A stretch of 64,000 nt of DNA from an uncultured Pelagibacteraceae bacterium (lineage in GTDB: Bacteria > Pseudomonadota > Alphaproteobacteria > Pelagibacterales > Pelagibacteraceae), in the NCBI GenBank assembly GCA_902616245.1, contig CACMSB010000001.1:472334-536333 (forward strand), in the 5' to 3' direction. The notes under the pieces were generated by a model, which saw only the letters and a list, made by a program, of their open reading frames with translations, did not search any database and was not told the origin of the DNA. Position numbers and translations under genes: made by a program. Every line of letters starts with the position of its first letter. Position 1 is the first letter of the stretch. Shown here one piece after another: positions 50,092 through 60,009 of this stretch.

Positions 50092-52112
50092 TTTAATTTT
50101 TTTTGATATCTTAACCATCCGGGACTTCTAACTTCACTTTCAAACTCTATATCTTGATTGAAATCAAAATCATTTTCGTTATCTTCTCTGAAACTATTAT
50201 TTTTTTTTATAAATTCGTCTGGAAGCTCATCTACGAATCTCGAAGCAATACTATCCATCCAGTCTCCTTGATAAAATCTGTTCATAGAAAATGAGATTTT
50301 AGCTATTTTCTTTGCTCTAGTAATACCAACATAAGCTAGTCTTCTTTCTTCCTCCAGACCACTTTCTCCTTTTTCCTCAATACTTTTTTGATGAGGAAAT
50401 AAACCTTCTTCCCAGCCAGGTAAATAAACTATCTTAAATTCCAATCCTTTAGATGCATGTAATGTCATTAAATTAACTTTTTCATTTTCCCAGTCTTGAT
50501 CTAAAGAAGTCGCTAAAGCTACGTGCTCGAGAAAACTCTCTAAATTATCAAATTCTTTCATCGCACTTAATAGCTCTTTAATATTTTCTAATTTATTTTC
50601 GTTTTCTAAATCTTTTTTATTTTTTATCATCTCGCTATATCCAGACTCGTCCAAAACAATTTGTAATAGCTTATTATGATTAATTTTTTGGTTTAATTGA
50701 TATCTCCATTTGTCTAACAAGTTTATCAATGAACTTAATCCAATTTTTGTTTTAGGTTTTATTTTATTAAGTTCTATCAAATTTTTTGCTGCAATTTCTA
50801 ATGACAAATTATTTTTTTTTGCAAACTCCGAGATAGCTTTTATAGTTGTATCTCCAACAGACCGTTTCGGAACATTTATTATTCTTTCAAAAGACAAATC
50901 GTCCATTGGCTGATTTATGCACCTTAGATATGCTATGCAATCTTTAATCTCAGCTCTTTCATAAAATTTAATTCCGCCAATTATTCTGTAAGGAATACCA
51001 ACTTTTAGAAATCTTTCCTCAAATTCTCTTGTTTGGAATATTGCCCTTACTAAAATTGCAATTTCATTTAATGAATTATTTTTTTTATAATTTTCTATTG
51101 TTGAGCTAATCTCTATTGCCTCGTCTTTTACATTTCTATAGCAATCTAAAGTAATAAGCTCACCCTCTTCTTGATTGGTATATAAAGTTTTACCAACCCT
51201 ATTTTGATTATTTTCAATTAATTTTGATGCTACATTTAAAATATTTTGAGTTGATCTATAGTTTTTCTCCAATCTTATTACTTTAGTATTTTTAAAAATT
51301 TTATCGAACTCCAAAAAATTTTTAATTTCAGCACCTCTCCAACTATATATGGATTGATCGTCATCCCCTACACAACAAAGATTCATATTGGTTTCAGCTA
51401 AATACTTTAGCCATTCACTTTGTATAAAATTAGTATCTTGATATTCATCAACCAAAATATATTTAAATTTTTTTGAATAAATAGATGTTATGTCCTTGTA
51501 TTTTTTAAATATTTTAACTGTATGTAAAATTAAATCGCTAAAATCAGCTGAATTTAAATCAATGAGTTTCTGTTGGTAAATCTTATAAATATTTAGAAAA
51601 TTTTTTTCAAGAGTTTCTCTTTTTTTTAATACAACATCTTCTGGATAAAATCCTTTATTTTTCCATTTATCTATAATTGCCAAAATATATTTCGGTGAAA
51701 TTTTTTTTATATCTATATTCTCACCTTTACAAATATTTTTTATTAACCTAACTTGATCATCTTGATCTATGATCGTAAAATTTGATTTTAAGCCAACAGC
51801 CTCTGCGTGTTTTCTTAAAATTTTTGCACTAACAGAGTGAAAAGTTCCTAGCCATGGTAAACCTGTTGCCTCTTTTCTTAAAAGATTTGACACTCTGATT
51901 TGCATTTCTTTGGCAGCTTTATTTGTGAAAGTAACAGCTAATATTTGACTAGAAAAAGCTTTATGGCTTCGAATTATATGCGCAATTCTGGAGGTAAGCA
52001 CTTTTGTCTTGCCTGAACCAGCGCCCGCTACAATAAGAAGTGGGCCATCAAGATGCAATACTGCTTCTTGTTGCTTTTCGTTTAAATTTATCAAATAATC
52101 AGATTTTAACAT
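50088..52112 (-). CDS. uvrD: UvrD/PcrA-family DNA helicase
   Basis: A 674-residue superfamily 1A 3-to-5-prime helicase, probably acting in repair and removal of UvrBC after incision. Motif Q and Walker A are LNEKQQEAVLH and AGAGSGKTKVLTSR (about 30-43); motif Ia is VTFTNKAAKEM; motif II DEYQDTN; motif III DDDQSIYSWRGA; motif IV LEKNYRST; motif V LMTLHASKGLEF; and motif VI RRLAYVGITRAKK. Shorter than E. coli UvrD (720) mainly at the C-terminal tail. It is upstream of the pepP-like gene, coupled by ATGA, and is divergent from the AsmA-like gene. Confidence 0.93.
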
Positions 52113-52143
52113 AAATAATTATTGTATATGTCTTATTATTTTA

Positions 52144-53511
52144 ATGAACAAAATTAATCAAAATAAAATAACTTTCAGATTAATTTTATTGGCAATTTCG
52201 ATAATTTTTTCATCACTAACAATTTTATGTTTACCAGTTTTATTTAATTATAATAGTAAAGTTGAAATAATAGAGAAAAATTTTAGTAAAAACTTTAAAA
52301 TTTATCTTAATTCTTCAGAAAAAATTTCATTTAAACCATTTCCAAAACCTCACTTATTAGTGGAAAAAGCCTCACTTAATCTAACTAAATATATGGAAAA
52401 TGAAGATTTAATAAATACATCAAATTTGAAAATATTTATTAAATTAAAGGATATTTATTTAAGATCATTTGATAATTTTGTTTCAACAGAGATTTCTAAC
52501 TCTAATTTAAATATAAAAATATCTGATCTACCAGAAATTAGAAAACATTTATATCAAAAGATTAATAAACCAATTATATTTAAGAACTGCAAAATTTTTA
52601 TAAGAAATGTCAAAAAGGAAGTAATTTTAATTTCTCCCATAAAACAAATTTCATATAAAATTAATAATAAATCTAAAAATAAAAATTTTATAATTGATGG
52701 AGATGTATTTGGATTAAAGTTTAAGTCTGAATGGAAAAGAAATTATGATTATCCTAAAATTAGTAATCATAAAATAAAAATATCTAATCCAAAATTAGAA
52801 ATTAATAACAATTTTAAATTTGAGGATTTTAAAAAATTTATTTTAAAATCTGAAATAATTTACGGACAGGATGAGCTAGAATATAATATTTTATTTAATA
52901 ATGATATTATTAATATTTCATCGCCAAATAAAGATAATACAAATTTTAATCTTGATAGTAGAATTCAACTTAAGCCTTTTTATTTTGAGGGAGAGCTAGT
53001 AATAAAAAATAAAAAAATTGAGAGTATTATTGATAACCTTCTACTAAAACTTATATCTTATGATGAAAATTTTATTGGTAATTTAAATGGAATAATAAAA
53101 ATCAAGTTTGATAATCTTAATAATAAATTAATTAAAAAAGGAAATTTAGATATTTTAATAAGTGAAAAGAATATCAAATTAAAAGCAGCAAAAATAAATT
53201 TAGAGAATATTGGATACATAAATACCAAGATAAATTTTTTTGAAGACAATGGAGATATTAAATTCATATCTAATAATTATTTAAATATTAATAATTATAT
53301 TGAGTTCGCAAAAACCTTTCAAATTGCTTCAAATAAAGCAAAAAAAATAAAACAAATCCGATTTGATCTAGAAAAGAATATTGGTGAAACAGATTTTATT
53401 ATAAAAAATGTTAGAATTAATAATAGTGAGAATAATGAGAAATTAAGTGAAGTTTACTTAGTAAAAAATATACAAAATTTGAGATCACACATTAGAGAAG
53501 TTATTGATTAA
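52144..53511 (+). CDS. AsmA-like membrane-anchored protein, tentative
   Basis: A 455-residue protein with one N-terminal membrane segment (about 12-34) and then a long beta-rich periplasmic part with repeated short hydrophobic strands and very high lysine, isoleucine and asparagine content. The layout, KPHLLVEKASLNL near residue 65-77 and a C-terminal region with GNLNGIIKIKFDN recall AsmA/TamB-type lipid-transfer proteins, in which an anchor is followed by an elongated beta-groove. No strict motif supports this. It stands alone between uvrD (divergent) and fumC (convergent, four-base stop overlap). If correct, it would carry lipid between membranes along with the Mla proteins. Confidence 0.5.
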   Translation: MNKINQNKITFRLILLAISIIFSSLTILCLPVLFNYNSKVEIIEKNFSKNFKIYLNSSEKISFKPFPKPHLLVEKASLNLTKYMENEDLINTSNLKIFIKLKDIYLRSFDNFVSTEISNSNLNIKISDLPEIRKHLYQKINKPIIFKNCKIFIRNVKKEVILISPIKQISYKINNKSKNKNFIIDGDVFGLKFKSEWKRNYDYPKISNHKIKISNPKLEINNNFKFEDFKKFILKSEIIYGQDELEYNILFNNDIINISSPNKDNTNFNLDSRIQLKPFYFEGELVIKNKKIESIIDNLLLKLISYDENFIGNLNGIIKIKFDNLNNKLIKKGNLDILISEKNIKLKAAKINLENIGYINTKINFFEDNGDIKFISNNYLNINNYIEFAKTFQIASNKAKKIKQIRFDLEKNIGETDFIIKNVRINNSENNEKLSEVYLVKNIQNLRSHIREVID

Positions 53512-54896
53512 CTAGGTTTAATCATTTTTAAAGGATTAATTAATAAATCATATTGTTTTTTATCAATTAAGCCTGATTTGATAGCTTCATCTCTTAATTT
53601 GGTGCCATTTTTTAAAGCTTTTTTTGAAATTTTTGCTGCATTGTCATAACCAATTCTAGGTGCCAAGGCAGTTACTAGCATTAATGAATTATCCAAATGC
53701 TCTTTAATTTTTTTTTTATTCGCCTTTATACCTTTCACGCAATACAAGCTAAAATTTTTTACGCTATCCGCTAAAATGTCTATTGATTGCAAAATATTAT
53801 ATGCAATTAAAGGTTTAAATACATTAAGTTCAAAATGTCCATGACTCCCAGCAACTGTTATTCCTGTATGATTGCCTATTACTTTTGCACAAACCATTGT
53901 TACAGCTTCACACTGTGTAGGATTAATTTTACCTGGCATTATTGAAGATCCAGGTTCATTCTCTGGTAGTAAAAGTTCACCGTATCCTGCTCTAGGTCCT
54001 GAACCTAAAAATCTTATATCATTTGATATTTTCATTAAAGCAACAGCACATGAATTTAAAGATCCAGAAAAATTTACAATTGCGTCATGTGCCGCCAATT
54101 CTGAAAACTTATTTGGTGCAGGTTTAAAATTTATCTTACAAAAATTTTTAATTTCTTTAACAATTTTTTTATCAAAATTTTTTTTTGAATTTATTCCAGT
54201 TCCAACGGCAGTCCCACCTTGGGCTAAATAGAAAATATCATTTAAACAATATTTTATTCTTTCTATACTTTTTTTTACTTGTTCATGGTACCCAGAAAAT
54301 TCCTGCCCAAGCGATAAGGGCGTAGCATCTTGAAGATGAGTTCTACCAATTTTAACAATTTTTTTAAATTCATTACTTTTTTTTCCTAATGACATTTCTA
54401 ATAATTTTAAACTTGGCAAAAGTTTTCTTAATGTCTCTGTTGCCACAGAAATATGCATTGCTGTTGGAAAAACATCATTTGTTGACTGAGATTTATTAAC
54501 ATGATCGTTTGGGTGAACAGGTTTCTTGGATCCCTTTTTCCCTTTTAAAATTTCAATAGCTCTATTTGCTATTACCTCATTTACGTTCATATTGGTTTGT
54601 GTCCCGGATCCAGTCTGCCAGACTTTTAAGGGAAAATTTTCATCCATTTTTCCAGAAATAACTTCATTAGAGGCTTTGATTATTGATTTAGAAACTTTTG
54701 GCGAAATCAACTTATCTTTTTGATGAACTATAGCAGCACTTCTCTTAATTATTGCAATTGATCTTATTAGTGAAGATGGCACATTTATCTTACCAATATT
54801 AAAAAACTTTTTTGACCTTTGTGTCGACGCTCCCCAATATCTGTTATTTGGCACGTTTATACCACCAATACTATCAAATTCTTTTCTTGTTTTCAT
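53508..54896 (-). CDS. fumC: Fumarate hydratase, class II
   Basis: The iron-free TCA-cycle enzyme interconverting fumarate and malate. The 462-residue length matches FumC. Signatures are GGINVPNNRYWGASTQRS at about 9-26, QTGSGTQTNMNVNEVIANRA (about 94-113, in parts), VHPNDHVNKSQSTNDVFPTAM with the active-site histidine and substrate residues, GRTHLQDATPLSLGQEF and the superfamily loop GSSIMPGKINPTQCEA near 314-330 with the catalytic serine. No iron-sulfur cluster cysteines are needed. It is divergent from the MazG-like gene. Confidence 0.96.
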   Translation of the reverse strand: MKTRKEFDSIGGINVPNNRYWGASTQRSKKFFNIGKINVPSSLIRSIAIIKRSAAIVHQKDKLISPKVSKSIIKASNEVISGKMDENFPLKVWQTGSGTQTNMNVNEVIANRAIEILKGKKGSKKPVHPNDHVNKSQSTNDVFPTAMHISVATETLRKLLPSLKLLEMSLGKKSNEFKKIVKIGRTHLQDATPLSLGQEFSGYHEQVKKSIERIKYCLNDIFYLAQGGTAVGTGINSKKNFDKKIVKEIKNFCKINFKPAPNKFSELAAHDAIVNFSGSLNSCAVALMKISNDIRFLGSGPRAGYGELLLPENEPGSSIMPGKINPTQCEAVTMVCAKVIGNHTGITVAGSHGHFELNVFKPLIAYNILQSIDILADSVKNFSLYCVKGIKANKKKIKEHLDNSLMLVTALAPRIGYDNAAKISKKALKNGTKLRDEAIKSGLIDKKQYDLLINPLKMIKPS

Positions 54897-54957
54897 TTAT
54901 TTGAATAAATAACTATATAATTTATATACTAATTTCTATTAATCTTACAGGAGTAAA

Positions 54958-55329
54958 ATGACAAATTTTCAAAAAGTAAAAAATTTTATGGAGACTTTTG
55001 GACAAGAGGTAAAATCATCACCATCATTTAGCTCTCCTAAAATAAATGAGCTAAGATATAATTTGATTAAAGAAGAACTAGATGAGTTCAAACAAGCCTT
55101 AGATAAAAATGATCTTTTAGAGGCTGCAGATGCTTTAACTGATATATTATATGTTACCTATGGCGCTGGTCATGCATTCGGTATTAATTTAGATGATTGT
55201 TTTGATGAAGTTCAAAATTCTAATATGAGCAAACTAGGAAACGACGGTAAACCTATTTATAATGAACAGGGTAAAGTTATGAAAGGTCCAAATTATTTTA
55301 AACCAGATTTATCTAAATTTATTAAGTAA
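54958..55329 (+). CDS. MazG-like nucleotide pyrophosphohydrolase
   Basis: A 123-residue all-alpha NTP pyrophosphohydrolase. The metal-binding pattern ExxE followed by ExxD appears as LIKEELDEF (about 39-47) and LLEAADALTDILYVTYG (about 55-72). A C-terminal stretch, NSNMSKLGNDGKPIYNEQGKVMKGPNYF (quoted in parts), is shared by the HisE/MazG-like group that includes phage and marine bacterial proteins. Such enzymes hydrolyse unwanted or damaged nucleoside triphosphates. A good AGGAG ribosome binding site at 54949-54953 precedes the ATG. It overlaps the convergent ygfZ gene by eight bases. Substrate not predictable. Confidence 0.8.
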   Translation: MTNFQKVKNFMETFGQEVKSSPSFSSPKINELRYNLIKEELDEFKQALDKNDLLEAADALTDILYVTYGAGHAFGINLDDCFDEVQNSNMSKLGNDGKPIYNEQGKVMKGPNYFKPDLSKFIK

Positions 55330-56212
55330 TTTGTAGCCAATCAGGTTTCTTGATTTTAACTTTAGCAGAACCACAACTAAAAGTTTTGTTAAAATTAAAT
55401 TTTTCATTTTTAACTTTAATAAGAGCGTAGGGATAATTATCATTAATTAATACTTTTCCAATTTCATTATTCTCAACTGATATGATGTCATTATCTAAGT
55501 TGCCCTCTATAATTTCTATTGGTAGAAGACGTTTACTTAATTTATCTTTTAACTTAATCCTCGCAGTATTTTCCTGTCCTACGTAACAGCCTTTTTTAAA
55601 ATCTATTGCATTTAATTCATCAAGGTTGCACTCAATACCAAAAAGTTTATTTTGAAGTTTTTCTGTATTATTTTGTGGAATACCAATTTTATGACTCAAT
55701 TTGTAATATTCATCTTTATCCGTACTTTGAAGCCCAAGTTTTTTTAATGATAAATATAATTTTTCTAAATTGGTTACCATTCTTGCTCCAAGCTCTGTAT
55801 TTCTAGGATCTAAAAAAATACTATCCTCTCTATATTTAATTGTGCAACCAGCATTAGAACTTGAATTTTCCATGTCCAAAAATTTTTCTTTACTAATAAC
55901 TGCAATAACAAATTCATTGCTTAAATTTAAAATTTCTACTTTTGATCTAAGTTTGTATAAATTTAATTGATTAAATAAATTATCGATATTTTTTTTCTCA
56001 CAATCTAAAAAATACCCAGACTTATGTTTTAATATATTGAAGTCATACAAATATTTTCCCTGTGGAGTAAGTAAAGCAGAGTAACATGAATTTTTTTCAT
56101 CTACTTTATTGATATTGTTTGTAATTATATTCTGTAGAAATTCTTTACAGTCTTCTCCTGAAACGTATAAAAGTCCTCTGTCCTCTAAAATATAAACATT
56201 ATTTTTTTTCAT
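55322..56212 (-). CDS. ygfZ: YgfZ/GcvT-domain folate-binding protein
   Basis: A 296-residue protein of the YgfZ/IBA57 family, tetrahydrofolate-dependent helpers in iron-sulfur cluster assembly and repair. The diagnostic motif KGCYVGQE, with its conserved cysteine, is at about residues 203-210, with TARIKLKDKLSKRLLPI after it. The N-terminal LEDRGLLYVSGEDCKEFLQNIITNN is typical of the GcvT fold. Its function suits the iron-sulfur ferredoxin encoded further along. Divergent from the dihydroorotase gene by 43 bases. Confidence 0.88.
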   Translation of the reverse strand: MKKNNVYILEDRGLLYVSGEDCKEFLQNIITNNINKVDEKNSCYSALLTPQGKYLYDFNILKHKSGYFLDCEKKNIDNLFNQLNLYKLRSKVEILNLSNEFVIAVISKEKFLDMENSSSNAGCTIKYREDSIFLDPRNTELGARMVTNLEKLYLSLKKLGLQSTDKDEYYKLSHKIGIPQNNTEKLQNKLFGIECNLDELNAIDFKKGCYVGQENTARIKLKDKLSKRLLPIEIIEGNLDNDIISVENNEIGKVLINDNYPYALIKVKNEKFNFNKTFSCGSAKVKIKKPDWLQIT

Positions 56213-56255
56213 GATTGATAGATATAAGAGAATAATATAATAACGATTTTATAAA

Positions 56256-57566
56256 ATGTTAGATCTTATTATAAAAAATGGAGAGTGTTATATCGACGGA
56301 AAACTAATTAAGACTAACATTGGTATTCAGAATGGAAAAATCTCAGTAATTGGTGATCTAAATAACGAACAAAGCAAAGAAACTATTGATGCAAGCAATT
56401 TACTAGTTTTACCTGGTTGCATGGATACTCAAGTTCACTTTAGAGAGCCTGGATCAACAAATGCAGAGGACCTACATACTGGAAGTAAAGCAGCTATTGC
56501 TGGTGGTATTACAAGTGTATTTGAGATGCCAAATACAAACCCTCCTACTGCAAATATGAAAGAATTTAATAATAAGTTAAATCTTGCAAAAAATAGGATG
56601 TATTCAAACTATGCTTTTTATTTTGGAGCAACTCCAGATAATTCATCTGATTTGACAAAGCTTAAAGGTTTAGATGGTTGCTGTGGAGTAAAACTTTTTG
56701 CAGGTTCATCAACTGGAAATTTATTGGTTGATAAAGAAGAAGATATTGAAAAAGTTTTTCAGAATACTTCAAAAATAGTTGCAGTTCATTCAGAAGATGA
56801 AGAAATAATAAACTTAAGAAAAAAATTAATTGAAAAAGGCAATGTTCATACTCATCCTGTATGGAGGAATGAAGAATGTGCAATGTCATCTACAAGAAGA
56901 ATTGTTAGGATTGCAAAAAGACTAAATAAAAAAGCACATATACTACATGTGACAACAAAAGAAGAAGTAGATTTCCTTTCTCAAAATAAAGGAAACATCA
57001 CTTTTGAAATTACCCCTCAGCATTTAACAATATATGCACCAGATTGTTATGACAAACTTGGGACTTTTGCGCAGATGAACCCTCCTTTGAGAGACAAGTC
57101 TCATTATGATAGATTGTGGTATGCTATTCGAAATAACTATAATGATACTATCGGTTCAGACCATGCACCGCACTTAAAGGAAAGTAAATTAAAAGAATAT
57201 CCCCAGTCGCCATCTGGTATGCCAGGTGTACAAACATTATTACCGGTTATGCTAAATCATGTGAATCACAAAAAACTTACATTAGATCAGTTAATTAAAC
57301 TTCTTTGTGAAAATCCAGTTTCAGTATTTGGTATTAAAAATAAGGGATTTATCAAAAAAGATTATGATGCTGATTTTACAATAATAGATATGAATAGAAC
57401 GATTGAAATTAAAAATGAAAATATTCATAGTAAGTGTGGATGGAGTCCATTTAATGGCTTTAAATTTAAAGGGTCACCAGTTTATACAATTATAAATGGT
57501 GATATTAAAATGAAAGAAGATGAAATTTTTGGAGATCCTTCTGGTAAACCAATATTATTTGATTAA
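56256..57566 (+). CDS. pyrC: Dihydroorotase, class I
   Basis: A 436-residue amidohydrolase that closes carbamoyl aspartate to dihydroorotate in pyrimidine synthesis. Signatures include DTQVHFREPGSTNAEDLHTGSKAA (about 57-80, quoted in parts), GGITSVFEMPNTNPPT, HSEDEE, HILHVTTKEE and the GSDHAPHL motif with the metal aspartate and histidines. The usual zinc pair HxH reads Q59-V60-H61; I recall DTQVHFREPG in other alphaproteobacterial members, so it is a lineage variant and not a defect peculiar to this strain. Length and order fit class I (PyrC of the amidohydrolase type). Allantoinase or hydantoinase activity is a weaker alternative. carAB elsewhere in the window feeds this pathway. Confidence 0.85.
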   Translation: MLDLIIKNGECYIDGKLIKTNIGIQNGKISVIGDLNNEQSKETIDASNLLVLPGCMDTQVHFREPGSTNAEDLHTGSKAAIAGGITSVFEMPNTNPPTANMKEFNNKLNLAKNRMYSNYAFYFGATPDNSSDLTKLKGLDGCCGVKLFAGSSTGNLLVDKEEDIEKVFQNTSKIVAVHSEDEEIINLRKKLIEKGNVHTHPVWRNEECAMSSTRRIVRIAKRLNKKAHILHVTTKEEVDFLSQNKGNITFEITPQHLTIYAPDCYDKLGTFAQMNPPLRDKSHYDRLWYAIRNNYNDTIGSDHAPHLKESKLKEYPQSPSGMPGVQTLLPVMLNHVNHKKLTLDQLIKLLCENPVSVFGIKNKGFIKKDYDADFTIIDMNRTIEIKNENIHSKCGWSPFNGFKFKGSPVYTIINGDIKMKEDEIFGDPSGKPILFD

Positions 57567-57567
57567 G

Positions 57568-57900
57568 TTATATAGTTTTACTTGAATACATATTTACAAG
57601 CGTTACTCCAACTACAATAAAAAACATACCCAAAATAGCTTGCCAGCTTAAGGATTGTTTAAAAAATATATAGCCCAATATTGCAATAGTAAAAATACCA
57701 AGTCCACTCCATGTTCCATAAACAATTGCAATTGGTAATTTATCAACAACAAATGTAAGTAAATAAAAAGCAGATAAATAAAATCCAGCCAAAAATACTG
57801 TTGGTGTTACTTTAGTAAAATTTTGAGTAACAGGAAGAAGCATTGTTCCACAAACTTCACAGATAATTGCTCCCACTAAAAAAAGATATGTCTTAAGCAT
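57568..57900 (-). CDS. Small multidrug resistance (EmrE-type) transporter
   Basis: A 110-residue protein with four membrane helices matching the SMR family throughout: VGAIICEVCGTMLLP with the essential membrane glutamate at residue 15, AIVYGTWSGLGIFTIA in helix 3 (the YxxWSGxG pattern), and ILGMFFIVVGVTLVN in helix 4. EmrE-like proteins exchange protons for lipophilic cations; guanidinium exporters are close relatives, and this short sequence does not decide between them. It directly follows prpE (shared base at 57900), hinting at co-transcription. Confidence 0.88.
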   Translation of the reverse strand: MLKTYLFLVGAIICEVCGTMLLPVTQNFTKVTPTVFLAGFYLSAFYLLTFVVDKLPIAIVYGTWSGLGIFTIAILGYIFFKQSLSWQAILGMFFIVVGVTLVNMYSSKTI

Positions 57901-59795
57901 TATTTTAAAATATTGCTATTTATTAAGTCTTCTTTTATCTCATCAAGGATTGCAGGATCATCAATCGTTGCAGGCATTTTATATTCTTCCTTGTCAGCAA
58001 TTTTTCTAATTGTTCCTCTTAAAACTTTTCCAGATCTAGTTTTTGGTAATCTTTTAACTACAATTGCTATCTTAAAAGCTGCAACAGGCCCAACTTTATC
58101 TCTAACCATTTGCACGCACTCTTTTGAAATAGTCTCATTATCCTTAGAAACTCCTGCTTTTAGAGCAATTAAACCAATTGGTAATTGTCCTTTCAGTTGA
58201 TCCTTTATTCCTATTACTGCACATTCAGCAACAGACTGATGTTCAGACAAAACTTCTTCTATTGCTCCAGTTGAAAGTCTATGACCTGCAACATTTATTA
58301 TGTCATCAGTTCTAGACATAATCCAAATATATCCATCATCATCAATATGACCTGCATCGTAAGTTTGGTAGTAGCCATTATAATTTGACATATAATTTTC
58401 TTTATATCTCTCATCTGCATTCCACAAAGTTGGGAACGTACCTGGCGGTAATGGAAGTTTAACCACAATATCTCCCATCTCATTTGGTTTAGCTATTGTT
58501 TGATCAGGTTTAATTATTTTTACATCATAACCAGGGACTGCTTTGCAAGCCGATCCATATTTTGTTTCTTGCATTTCTATTCCAGTACAGTTTGAACTTA
58601 TCGCCCAACTCGTTTCAGTTTGCCACCAATGGTCAATTACGGGAACTTTAAGTAAATTCTCAGCCCATTTAATAGTATCAGGGTCTGCTCTTTCACCTGC
58701 TAAAAATAATGACTCAAATGAACTTAAGTCATATTTAGAAAAAAACTTACCTTCTGGATCTTCTTTTTTTATTGCTCTAAATGCAGTTGGCGCTGTGAAT
58801 AAAGATTTAATTTTATATTCTGAGATTATTCTCCAAAATACTCCAGCATCAGGAGTACCAACAGGTTTGCCCTCAAATAAAAGAGTTGCACAACCTTTGA
58901 ATAATGGAGCATAGACAATATAGGAATGTCCTACTATCCAACCAATATCACTTGCTGACCACCATACATCATCTTGATCAATGTTATAAATATTTTTCAT
59001 TGTCCATTTGAGAGCAACTATGTGACCACCAATATCTCGAACAATCCCCTTTGGAATACCAGTGGTCCCTGAAGTATAAAGGATGTAAGCATAATCATTG
59101 GCACCCATCTCAACGCAATCTTTATCATCTGCTCCAGATAGTGCTTCATCCCAACTTATTTCTAATGGTTTATTTAATTTTACCTCGTGTCCTTTTCTTT
59201 GAAATAATATTACTTTTTCAACTTGGTGTTTTGCTAATTTTAAAGCCCCATCTACAAGTGGTCTATATTCAACTGTTCTTCCAAGCTCAAATCCACATGA
59301 TGCTGTAATTAAAATTTTAGCTTTACTATCATCAATTCTGCTAGCTAATTCATTTGAGGCAAAACCACCGAATACAACAGAGTGAATTGCTCCAATTCTC
59401 CCACATGCAAGCATCGCAACTACCGCTTCTGGTATCATTGGCATATAAATTATTACTCGATCTCCTTTTTTAACTCCTTGCTTATCTAAAGCGTCTGCAA
59501 ATTTTGAAACTTTTTCTTTTAATTCTTTGAAAGTGAACTTTGATTTATTACCTGTAATTGGGCTGTCATAGATTAAAGCAGTTTTATCACCCCTTCCTTG
59601 ATCAATGTGAAGGTCTAATGCGTTGTAGCATGTATTTGTTACACCATCTTCAAACCATTTATAGAAAGGAGGGTTGTCTTTTTTTAAAATCTTAGATGGT
59701 TTTTTGAACCAAAACACATCTTCAGAAACTTTCTGCCAAAATTCCTCAGGATTTTTCAGAGATTCGTCGTAAATTTCTTTGTAATTTCTATTCAT
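57900..59795 (-). CDS. prpE: Propionyl-CoA synthetase
   Basis: A 631-residue acyl-CoA synthetase of the AMP-forming family. The N-terminal ACAS-type domain is followed by GGFASNELASRIDDSKAK and GRTVEYRPLVD, then the nucleotide loop YTSGTTGIPKG (about 241-251) followed by IVRDIGGHIVALKWTM, which is PrpE-like instead of Acs-like. The C-terminal hinge has RTDDIINVAGHRLSTGAIEE, and the acetylatable lysine lies in KTRSGKVLRG. It activates propionate (possibly acetate too), a small substrate plausible in seawater. Divergent from proteorhodopsin with a 214-base gap. Confidence 0.9.
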   Translation of the reverse strand: MNRNYKEIYDESLKNPEEFWQKVSEDVFWFKKPSKILKKDNPPFYKWFEDGVTNTCYNALDLHIDQGRGDKTALIYDSPITGNKSKFTFKELKEKVSKFADALDKQGVKKGDRVIIYMPMIPEAVVAMLACGRIGAIHSVVFGGFASNELASRIDDSKAKILITASCGFELGRTVEYRPLVDGALKLAKHQVEKVILFQRKGHEVKLNKPLEISWDEALSGADDKDCVEMGANDYAYILYTSGTTGIPKGIVRDIGGHIVALKWTMKNIYNIDQDDVWWSASDIGWIVGHSYIVYAPLFKGCATLLFEGKPVGTPDAGVFWRIISEYKIKSLFTAPTAFRAIKKEDPEGKFFSKYDLSSFESLFLAGERADPDTIKWAENLLKVPVIDHWWQTETSWAISSNCTGIEMQETKYGSACKAVPGYDVKIIKPDQTIAKPNEMGDIVVKLPLPPGTFPTLWNADERYKENYMSNYNGYYQTYDAGHIDDDGYIWIMSRTDDIINVAGHRLSTGAIEEVLSEHQSVAECAVIGIKDQLKGQLPIGLIALKAGVSKDNETISKECVQMVRDKVGPVAAFKIAIVVKRLPKTRSGKVLRGTIRKIADKEEYKMPATIDDPAILDEIKEDLINSNILK

Positions 59796-59944
59796 TTTGA
59801 TTTGCTATTTGGTGTCATTTTTCTATTGAATTTATGCAACAGGTTGTATTTAATTTTAAAAAGTCAGTAAAATCAACAATTATAACGCGGCAAAAAGTCT
59901 TCAACAAACTAATTTAATTTGATATTAAGCCCCTAACTTTGGAG

Positions 59945-60003
59945 AAACCTTTGTGGTTTGTCCGTAGTTTAAATTTAAACTAAAAAAAACTAACGAGAGG
60001 GAG
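59945..60003 (+). promoter_or_regulatory. Proteorhodopsin leader with two inverted repeats and strong RBS
   Basis: The 214-base gap between prpE and proteorhodopsin is large for this genome. In its last 70 bases lie a hairpin AAACC (59945-59949) with GGTTT (59955-59959), and a perfect 18-base palindrome at 59965-59982 (TAGTTTAAATTTAAACTA). A strong ribosome binding site, GAGAGGGAG, follows at 59995-60003, six bases before the ATG. Palindrome and hairpin could act as operator or as a leader structure. A promoter is not clearly defined; TTGTAT and TAAAAT at 59844-59873 are a weak candidate. Confidence 0.55.
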
Positions 60004-60009
60004 TTTTTT

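Noticed and set aside
53872..54231. 119-codon frame antisense within fumC
   Set aside because: Shadow of the conserved fumC sequence; no independent evidence of coding.
59844..59873. TTGTAT-N18-TAAAAT as the proteorhodopsin promoter
   Set aside because: The -35 matches only three of six positions and similar matches occur often in AT-rich DNA; kept only as a weak mention.
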